NCBI RefSeq assembly: GCF_002950575.1 | Contig: NZ_CP026923.1 | Location: 1,364,001 to 1,428,000 of the forward strand | From: Pontimonas salivibrio | GTDB lineage: Bacteria; Actinomycetota; Actinomycetes; Actinomycetales; Microbacteriaceae | DNA: 64,000 nt | Direction of reading: 5' to 3' | In this document: positions 58,145 through 64,000 of the stretch, in pieces | Layout: the number at the start of each line of letters is the position of its first letter | Position numbering within the stretch: position 1 is the first letter of the stretch | Position numbers and translations under genes: made by a program | Notes under the pieces: model-generated | Database searches by the model: none | What the model was told of the DNA's origin: nothing | The model's input: the letters and a program-made list of their open reading frames with translations, nothing else

Positions 58145-58826
58145 TTCCACCCACTGGGCAGACACACTGCCAGAGACACTCCCCTCGGCGTGGGCAGAAG
58201 CACTTGGCGCAGACACCCTCGACCAACTCGCCGCCATTGGCGCCCGCCTGGATGTCAGGGCGCCCCACGAGTCGATTCTTCCCGCGCCAGAAAAGGTCTT
58301 TCGCGCACTGGAAGTGCCACCAGATCGTGTGCGAGTGGTCATTGTGGGCCAAGACCCCTACCCCAACCCCCAACACGCCATGGGTTTAGCGTTTTCTGTC
58401 CCCCGGGGGGTGTGGCCCCTACCCCCTAGCGCGAGAAACATTCGCAGTGAGCTAGAAGCGGACCTCGGAATCAACACTGGTGAGCATTTCGCGCTGGATT
58501 CGTGGGTGGACCAGGGGGTGTTACTGATCAACCGTCATTTGACCACGGCTGTGGGCGCGCCCGCAGCGCACAAAGACCTCGGCTGGTCGGTGTTCACCGA
58601 TGCGCTCATCGATGAGGTAGTCGCGAAATCACCACAGGCTGTGGCCATTGTGTGGGGCGCACAGGCCAGGCAACTTGTTCCTCGCCTTGGGCCATTAGGG
58701 GTCATCGAGTCAGCACACCCCAGTCCGCTTTCTGCCCACCGAGGATTCTTTGGCTCAAAACCTTTTAGCAGGGCCAATGCCCTGTGGATTGAGCGGGGAC
58801 TACCGGCCATCGACTGGAGCCTGTAA
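58134..58826 (+). CDS. ung: Uracil-DNA glycosylase
   Basis: A 230-residue family 1 UDG removing uracil from DNA. The water-activating loop is GQDPYPN with the catalytic Asp at about residue 74; the uracil-recognition and DNA-intercalation loop is HPSPLSAHRGFFGSKPFS. PYPN in place of the E. coli PYHG fits actinobacterial Ung. GTG 58134 lies inside the end of the lipoprotein gene. Confidence 0.94.
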   Translation: MPTSSTHWADTLPETLPSAWAEALGADTLDQLAAIGARLDVRAPHESILPAPEKVFRALEVPPDRVRVVIVGQDPYPNPQHAMGLAFSVPRGVWPLPPSARNIRSELEADLGINTGEHFALDSWVDQGVLLINRHLTTAVGAPAAHKDLGWSVFTDALIDEVVAKSPQAVAIVWGAQARQLVPRLGPLGVIESAHPSPLSAHRGFFGSKPFSRANALWIERGLPAIDWSL

Positions 58827-58905
58827 CCCCTCTACGTCACACAACAGGTGGTGTGCTGGGCCATGCCCGCAATCGACACGGTAATCTGCCCTTGGGAGGG
58901 TGATC

Positions 58906-59490
58906 GTGCTGGAGTCGGAATATCAGAATCGGCGGAAGCCACCACGCCACCTTGTCCCCGCGGCCCCCAGCCAAGCTGAGTTTTCCTACACCCTGCGGGA
59001 AGCCACGACAGAAGATTTACCCTCTGTCCTCGCGCTGTATCGCCACTACGTGAGGAACTCCGTCGTCACGTTTGACGAAAAACCCCCCACCCTGCGGGCC
59101 TTTCGGGCCCAATTCGAACACACCCACAAACTGGGGTATCCGTTTGTAGTCGCCCAGTCCCCCAGCGGGGACATTTTGGGTTACGCGCGGGTGCAACTCT
59201 TTCGAGATAAAGCCGCCTTTCGACACACCGTCGAATCGACCATCTATTTAGGTCCCGCGTCAACCGGGAGGGGCCTTGGCCGGGCACTACTCACCGAACT
59301 CATTGACCGCTGCGAAGCGGCCGGCATTCGAGAAATGATCGCGGTGATTGCCGACTCGGGCGCCGAAGCATCTCTCGCCCTCCACGAAAAGCTCGGTTTC
59401 ACCGAAACTGGACGCATGGGAAAAGTGGGTTACAAATTTGGGCGCTGGATTGGCATTGTGATGATGCAAAAATCTCTTCGTCGAAAATAA
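58906..59490 (+). CDS. GNAT family N-acetyltransferase, phosphinothricin-type
   Basis: A 194-residue GNAT protein. The acetyl-CoA motif is TGRGLGRALLTELIDR and the C-terminal ALHEKLGFTETGRMGKVGYKFGRWIGIVMMQK matches the phosphinothricin/methionine sulfoximine acetyltransferase group (Pat/Bar/MddA). Substrate in vivo unknown. GTG 58906 follows GGGAGG by 6 nt; GTG 58900 is adjacent to it and less likely. Confidence 0.87.
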   Translation: MLESEYQNRRKPPRHLVPAAPSQAEFSYTLREATTEDLPSVLALYRHYVRNSVVTFDEKPPTLRAFRAQFEHTHKLGYPFVVAQSPSGDILGYARVQLFRDKAAFRHTVESTIYLGPASTGRGLGRALLTELIDRCEAAGIREMIAVIADSGAEASLALHEKLGFTETGRMGKVGYKFGRWIGIVMMQKSLRRK

Positions 59491-59536
59491 TTACTGCCGG
59501 GCCAGTGCGTCGCGTGCCCATAAGTGTTACGCACTG

Positions 59537-59577
59537 TGACAGCGTCAGGTGACAACTGCCAGACATCGCCCTACTGT
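59537..59577 (+). promoter_or_regulatory. metY promoter with adjacent palindrome
   Basis: GTGACA (59549-59554) and TACTGT (59572-59577) are spaced by 17 nt, a good promoter with a leader of about 30 nt and RBS GAGGAAGAGAAG. TGAC-AGC-GTCA (59537-59547) touches the -35 and may be a regulator site. No SAM riboswitch was seen in the 124-nt gap. Confidence 0.55.
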
Positions 59578-59614
59578 AAAACTCATCCCAACCACCCCGT
59601 GAGGAAGAGAAGTC

Positions 59615-60910
59615 ATGTCTGACTGGAAGTTTGAAACCCAGCAAATTCACGCCGGAGCCGGTGTTGACCCGGCAACCAAAGCGCGTGCCACTCCCATTTA
59701 CCGCACCACGGCGTATGTTTTCGACAGTGCCGAGCACGCCCAAAACCTGTTCGCGTTAGCCGAATTCGGCAACATTTACACCCGCATCATGAACCCCACC
59801 CAAGATGTGGCTGAACAGCGTATTGCCGCTCTCGAAGGGGGCACCGCTGCCCTTCTCTTGGCGTCCGGCCAAGCAGCCACCACCACCGCGATTTTGAACA
59901 TCGCCCAAGCCGGGGACCACATTGTGAGCTCCAGCTCCGTCTACGGGGGCACCTACAACCTGTTCAAGTACACGATGGCGAAACTGGGCATCGAAGTGAC
60001 CTTCGTTGAAGACCAGGACAACGCGCAGGAATGGGCCGATGCGATTCGCCCCAACACCAAAGCGCTCTTTGGTGAAGCCATCCCCAACCCGCGAATCAAC
60101 ATCCTCGACATCCAAAAAGTCGCCGATGTTGCCCACGCCCACGACCTGCCCCTCATCGTGGACAACACCGTGCCAAGCCCCTACCTGGTGCGTCCCTTCG
60201 AACACGGTGCCGACATTGTGATTCACTCGGCCACCAAGTTCCTCGGCGGGCATGGCACCGTCGTCGCTGGTGCCATCGTCGATGGCGGCACGTTCCCTTG
60301 GTCGAAACATGCCGATAAGTTCCCGGGCCTGACCGAACCAGACCCCAGCTACCACGGCGCGAGCTACACCGGTGTGTTGGGTGACCCAATTGCCTTCATC
60401 ATCAAAGCCCGTGTGCAGCTGCTGCGTGACATGGGTGCCGCTGTCGCCCCTGACAACGCGTGGGCGATCCTCCAAGGAATCGAAACGCTCAGTTTGCGGA
60501 TGGAACGCCACTGCGAGAACGCCCAAAAGGTTGCCGAGTGGCTGGAGGCACACCCGCAGGTGGCGAGTGTCAATTACGCCGGGCTGCCCAGCAACCCCTA
60601 CTTCGAACACGCTCAGCGCTACGCACCCAAAGGTGTGGGTGCTGTGTTGAGCTTCGAAATCAAGGGTGGTGTTGATGCAGGCCGTGCACTGGTGGACAGT
60701 GTCGAGCTCCACAGCCACGTCGCCAACATTGGTGACGTGCGAAGCCTCATCATTCACCCGGCTTCGACCACACACTCTCAGCTGACCCCCGAACAGCAGC
60801 TCACCGCTGGTGTCACTCCGGGACTGGTGCGCTTGAGTGTGGGACTGGAGCACGTCGATGACATCATCGCCGACCTGGAGGCAGGCTTCGAGGCAGCAGC
60901 GAAAGCCTAA
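59615..60910 (+). CDS. metY: O-acetylhomoserine sulfhydrylase
   Basis: A 431-residue PLP enzyme of the Cys/Met metabolism family that makes homocysteine from O-acetylhomoserine and sulfide. PLP Lys208 is in IHSATKFLGGHG; YTRIMNPT and SLIIHPASTTHSQL are the MetY-type signatures. It precedes metX, which supplies its substrate, 52 nt later. The RBS is GAGGAAGAG. Confidence 0.96.
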   Translation: MSDWKFETQQIHAGAGVDPATKARATPIYRTTAYVFDSAEHAQNLFALAEFGNIYTRIMNPTQDVAEQRIAALEGGTAALLLASGQAATTTAILNIAQAGDHIVSSSSVYGGTYNLFKYTMAKLGIEVTFVEDQDNAQEWADAIRPNTKALFGEAIPNPRINILDIQKVADVAHAHDLPLIVDNTVPSPYLVRPFEHGADIVIHSATKFLGGHGTVVAGAIVDGGTFPWSKHADKFPGLTEPDPSYHGASYTGVLGDPIAFIIKARVQLLRDMGAAVAPDNAWAILQGIETLSLRMERHCENAQKVAEWLEAHPQVASVNYAGLPSNPYFEHAQRYAPKGVGAVLSFEIKGGVDAGRALVDSVELHSHVANIGDVRSLIIHPASTTHSQLTPEQQLTAGVTPGLVRLSVGLEHVDDIIADLEAGFEAAAKA

Positions 60911-60950
60911 ACAGCCAGAGCTTCCGGCGGGGAGCTGACAATCCTGCGAG

Positions 60951-60956
60951 AATACT
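60951..60956 (+). promoter_or_regulatory. Candidate -10 box of metX (leaderless)
   Basis: AATACT ends 6 nt before the metX ATG at 60963. No clear -35; metX may also be read from the metY promoter. Confidence 0.3.
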
Positions 60957-60962
60957 CTCACC

Positions 60963-62171
60963 ATGGATTGGCAGCTCCCCTCCGACTCTGTCCCCAGTGC
61001 TTTCGTCACTGAGGCGCTGTCGCAAACCCTTCGGGGCACGCCTCCGGTCACTGGAGCATGGCGTGACGGTGATCACCTCGGCAATCGACGCTTCGCACAG
61101 ACTGGGCCCCTGGAGACCGAAACGGGGGACACCATTCCCCACGTGCGCATCGCGTACGAGATTTTTGGTGAGCTCGACGCCGACAAGACCAATGCAGTAT
61201 TGGTCTTTCACGCCCTCACCGGCGATTCACACGCCACAGGTCCCGCAGGCCCCGGACACCCCACCGGTGGCTGGTGGTCAGGAATCATCGGGCCCGGTCT
61301 CGCATTAGATACGGACACCTTCGCGGTGATTGTGCCGAACATCGTGGGCGGCTGCCAAGGCTCGACAGGACCCGCCACGGTGGCACCCAATGGCCACGAA
61401 TGGGGCTCTCGTTTTCCTTACCTCACGGTGAGAGACCAAATTCAACCCATTCGCGCCATCGCGGAGGAGCTCGGCATTCATCGTTTCCACGCGGTGATTG
61501 GCGGCTCGATGGGCGGTATGCACGCCCTGGAGTGGGCTATTGCCTACCCCGATTACACGGCTCGCCTCGGTCTCATTGCCACCACAGCAATCACCAGCGC
61601 TGACCAGTTGGGGGTGAACTCTGTCCAGATCGAAGCCGTCCACATCGACCCCGCGTTTCACGGCGGCGACTACTACGACGAAGATGAGGGCCCCTACCGC
61701 GGATTGGCTCTGGCCAGACGGATGGCTCTATTGAACTATCGCTCAGCCACCGAATTAAACGAACGCTTTGAGCGCAGTTGGCAGGGAAAACGCTCACCGT
61801 TAGGTGACTCGGGCCGCTTTGCGGTGGAGAGTTACCTCGACTTTCACGGCAACAAATTCACCCGACGCTTTGATGCAAACAGCTACCTCACGCTGGTCAA
61901 TGCGATGAACAGTCACGATGTCAGCCGCGACCGCGGCTCACTCGAAGGCGTCTTGGGCTCCATCGAAATGCCGACCATTGTTGTGGGTGTCGACTCTGAT
62001 CGACTTTTTCCCCTCGAACAGCAACAACAACTCGCTGCCCACATTCCGGGACTGATCAGCAAAGACAAGCGCCCAGCCGTCGTGTCGTCCCCATTTGGCC
62101 ATGACGGCTTCTTGATCGAATCGGACGCTGTCGGCCAGGAGATTAGCCGGTTGCTGGTCCACAAGGCGTAA
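60963..62171 (+). CDS. metX: Homoserine O-acetyltransferase
   Basis: A 402-residue alpha/beta hydrolase that acetylates homoserine with acetyl-CoA. Nucleophile Ser182 is in GGSMGGMHALEW; the aspartate is in GVDSDRLFPLEQQ and the histidine in SPFGHDGFL. NIVGGCQGSTGP is the MetX oxyanion segment. It completes the metY-metX pathway for homocysteine. Alternative succinyl specificity is known for some relatives, but acetyl is usual in actinobacteria. Confidence 0.96.
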   Translation: MDWQLPSDSVPSAFVTEALSQTLRGTPPVTGAWRDGDHLGNRRFAQTGPLETETGDTIPHVRIAYEIFGELDADKTNAVLVFHALTGDSHATGPAGPGHPTGGWWSGIIGPGLALDTDTFAVIVPNIVGGCQGSTGPATVAPNGHEWGSRFPYLTVRDQIQPIRAIAEELGIHRFHAVIGGSMGGMHALEWAIAYPDYTARLGLIATTAITSADQLGVNSVQIEAVHIDPAFHGGDYYDEDEGPYRGLALARRMALLNYRSATELNERFERSWQGKRSPLGDSGRFAVESYLDFHGNKFTRRFDANSYLTLVNAMNSHDVSRDRGSLEGVLGSIEMPTIVVGVDSDRLFPLEQQQQLAAHIPGLISKDKRPAVVSSPFGHDGFLIESDAVGQEISRLLVHKA

Positions 62172-62211
62172 CCCGGGGTAAGGCGCTTCTCACCGTGCCC
62201 CTCGACTCAGG

Positions 62212-63063
62212 CTAAGAATCGTCTTCTGGCCCTTCAGCGATCAGTGAGGCCACCACTGGAGAAAGCTCACGGGCAAGCTCGAGTGCCAGCACTGGACCGG
62301 GTCGCCCGGCACCCGAGTGTCTACTGAGCCTGGATGCTGCTTCTTGGTGGACCAACACCCCCGCCGCTGCCGTGAACGCCAGATCGTCAAAAGACCACTG
62401 CGGCAAGCGTCGCAGTGCGCTAAGCGCCCCCAAGAGTCCCGCCAATACGTCACCGGTGCCAGCGGTGGCCAGCCACGGACTACCTGGGGGCAGTCGGTAG
62501 GCCAAGCCATCGGGGTGAAAAACCTCCGGACGGTGCCCTTTAAGAATCACCACCACACCCCAGTGCGCCGCGAGCGCTTCCGCCCACGCCGAGGGTGCAC
62601 TGCCCGGCAATCGAAGTGCTTCAGCCAGTCGGGTCATTTCGCCTGTGTGCGGGGTGAGAATTCTGGGACCGCCCAGATGCGGTGTGTCACCGAGTGCGGC
62701 TGCGTCGACTATTCGAGGGGCCTGGTCACCCAATTCGCACAGGGCAACACGTGCCGTGATATCCGCACTTGACGCCTCTGGCATCCCTGAGCCAACAACC
62801 AACGCGTCGATTCGCCCCGGAACGGTCACGATTTCGGGCCGCGACTGGAGGGCTAACTGTGAGGGGCGGCTGGGGGCGATGAGTCGAACCATTCCAACAC
62901 CCGCGCGCATGGCTGCTTCAGCCACGAGAACAGCCGCGCCAGGGTAATCATCGGAGCCGACCGCGAGACCGACTACACCCCGGGAGTACTTATCGTCTTG
63001 AGGCGTGGGCGCAGGGATGATTCCCACCACATCGTCGAGGGTGAGCTCAAAAAGTCCACCCAT
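62212..63063 (-). CDS. nnrD: ADP-dependent NAD(P)H-hydrate dehydratase
   Basis: A 283-residue ribokinase-like enzyme that repairs hydrated NADH and NADPH using ADP. It carries LTPHTGEMTRLAEAL, LKGHRPEV and the signature GTGDVLAGLLGAL near residue 206. The N-terminal epimerase domain (NnrE) found fused in some bacteria is absent, as is common when separate. Its ATG overlaps the CNNM stop by one base, so the two are co-transcribed. Confidence 0.93.
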   Translation of the reverse strand: MGGLFELTLDDVVGIIPAPTPQDDKYSRGVVGLAVGSDDYPGAAVLVAEAAMRAGVGMVRLIAPSRPSQLALQSRPEIVTVPGRIDALVVGSGMPEASSADITARVALCELGDQAPRIVDAAALGDTPHLGGPRILTPHTGEMTRLAEALRLPGSAPSAWAEALAAHWGVVVILKGHRPEVFHPDGLAYRLPPGSPWLATAGTGDVLAGLLGALSALRRLPQWSFDDLAFTAAAGVLVHQEAASRLSRHSGAGRPGPVLALELARELSPVVASLIAEGPEDDS

Positions 63064-64000
63064 TAGCGCCGCTCGGTTCCCACACCGCGCCGGGTGGCGT
63101 CACGGACTTCACCGACGAGCTCTTCGATGATGTCTTCGAGGAATAACACGCCGGTGGTGTTTCCCGTTTCGTCCATCACCCGGGCGACGTGTGAACGGGT
63201 GCGTCGAAGCATCGCCATGGCGTCCTCGAGGTCGGTGTCAGCAACAACGGAAATGAGGGAGCGCAACCGCTTGGGCGGTAGCGGGTAGTCATATTGCTGC
63301 GGATCAATGTCCAAAACATCTTTGATGTGGAGGTAACCGTTTGGTTCACCGTCGTCATCAACGAGGACGTATCGACTAAACCCGTGTTGGCCGACAGCGT
63401 GCTCGACATCGTGCGGGGTGGCCCCTTCGGGCAGGGTGATCAGGTTGGCGACCGGGATGGCCACATCCCGGGCCTTCTTTTCGGTGAATTCGAATGCGGC
63501 AGTGAGCGCGCCTGTGTGGTCTTCGAGGATGCCTTCCCTGGTGGATTCGGCCACAATGGTGGCCACCTCATCGAGGGTGTAAGTGCTGGTGGCCTCCTGC
63601 TTGGGCTCCACCCCGGTGAGCCGCAAGATTCCGTTCGCCACAGCGTTGAGACCTCGAATGATGGGGGAAATGATTTTCGACACCAGGACTAACGGTGGGG
63701 CAAGGAATAACACCGCTCGATCGGGCAGGGAGAAGGAAATGTTTTTGGGCACCATTTCACCCAACACCACGTGTAAGTAGGTGACCACTAACAGGGCAAT
63801 GATGAACGCGATGGTGCTCACCCAGGCGGGGTCAATACCTGTTGCTCCTAGCGGAATTTCTAACAGGTGGTGCAGTGCAGGCTCGCTGACCAACAAGATC
63901 AGCAAAGAGTTCACCGTGATGCCCAGCTGCGAGGTGGCGAGCATCAAGGTGGCGTGTTCCATCGCGTAAAGGGCGGTCTTTGCGCTTTTGGACCCCTCTT
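63063..64000 (-). CDS. CNNM/CorC-type membrane protein with CBS pair, 5' end outside
   Basis: About 312 C-terminal residues of a DUF21 (CNNM) membrane protein lie in the window; the frame runs past the right edge without a start. The membrane part ends at about position 63640, followed by two CBS domains (FEFTEKKARDVAIPVANLITLPEG... and ...VVADTDLEDAMAMLRRTRSHVARVMDETGNTTGVLFLEDIIEELVGEVRD). Relatives export Mg2+ or Co2+ or act as poorly understood hemolysin-like proteins. ATG 63962 is internal. It is followed by nnrD. Confidence 0.88.
   Translation of the reverse strand, partial: EGSKSAKTALYAMEHATLMLATSQLGITVNSLLILLVSEPALHHLLEIPLGATGIDPAWVSTIAFIIALLVVTYLHVVLGEMVPKNISFSLPDRAVLFLAPPLVLVSKIISPIIRGLNAVANGILRLTGVEPKQEATSTYTLDEVATIVAESTREGILEDHTGALTAAFEFTEKKARDVAIPVANLITLPEGATPHDVEHAVGQHGFSRYVLVDDDGEPNGYLHIKDVLDIDPQQYDYPLPPKRLRSLISVVADTDLEDAMAMLRRTRSHVARVMDETGNTTGVLFLEDIIEELVGEVRDATRRGVGTERR

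Noticed and set aside
59491-59614. SAM riboswitch upstream of metY-metX
   Set aside because: The gap is short and I could not fold a SAM-I, II or IV core in it. A covariance-model search would be decisive.
59756-61051. 431-residue open frame antisense to metY
   Set aside because: It has the same length as metY by chance, no recognisable domain, His/Val/Gly-biased composition typical of an antisense shadow, and metY is firmly identified.

Overview
This window looks like a chromosomal segment of a high-GC Gram-positive bacterium, most likely an actinobacterium of the Microbacteriaceae type. The evidence is the GC-rich third codon positions, the frequent GTG starts, the gene order lysA-hom-thrC-thrB-rho-prfA-prmC / tsaC-wecA-like-atpI-atpBEFHAGDC, a RamB-type regulator beside GTP-dependent PEP carboxykinase, an actinobacterial Rho with a long acidic N-terminus, and the metY-metX pair. 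It is mostly a core-genome region. I saw no insertion sequence, prophage or CRISPR array. This assignment is inference from sequence reading alone.

Left part (1-12 kb): the N-terminal part of thyX, a thioredoxin-like/DUF4395 pair, an OsmC protein and a TIGR01777-type epimerase, a HigBA toxin-antitoxin pair, dapB with a small membrane protein, a large surface protein cut in two by an in-frame TGA, and a persulfide-type cassette (CsoR/CstR-like repressor plus CoA-disulfide reductase-rhodanese fusion) with a clear palindromic operator. An MpaB/DUF2236 oxygenase lies divergent to that operator. An FKBP lipoprotein and a second OsmC protein follow.

Middle-left (12-24 kb): a catabolic trio gabT-asparaginase-ald; an FHA/FtsK-like ATPase pair; tspO; a membrane protein with an HExxH motif; ogt; an aquaglyceroporin-arsC pair; yaaA.

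Centre (24-45 kb), mostly minus strand: the complete F1Fo ATP synthase operon (a, c, b, delta, alpha, gamma, beta, epsilon) preceded by atpI and a divergent second Sua5/YrdC-family gene; a WecA/MraY-like transferase; tsaC; a HAD phosphatase on the opposite strand; prmC, prfA and rho; the threonine/lysine block thrB, thrC, hom, lysA; then argS. A plus-strand tRNA-Arg(CCG) sits divergent to argS.

Right part (45-64 kb): a cell-surface beta-propeller protein, a PIN toxin with an excisionase-like antitoxin, a two-component system, ramB/pckG, an SDR, two lipoproteins flanking an amidase, ung, a GNAT acetyltransferase, metY-metX, nnrD and the 5' part of a CNNM/CBS membrane protein that runs off the right edge.

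A recurrent regulatory theme is a TANNNT-like -10 hexamer ending only 6-8 nt before the start codon of about a dozen genes that open transcription units, which suggests widespread leaderless mRNAs. The most distinctive loci are the CstR-like/CoA-disulfide reductase cassette with a cysteine-less rhodanese domain, the orphan FHA-FtsK pair, the Sua5-like paralogue inside the ATP synthase operon, the structured rho leader and the TGA-split surface protein.
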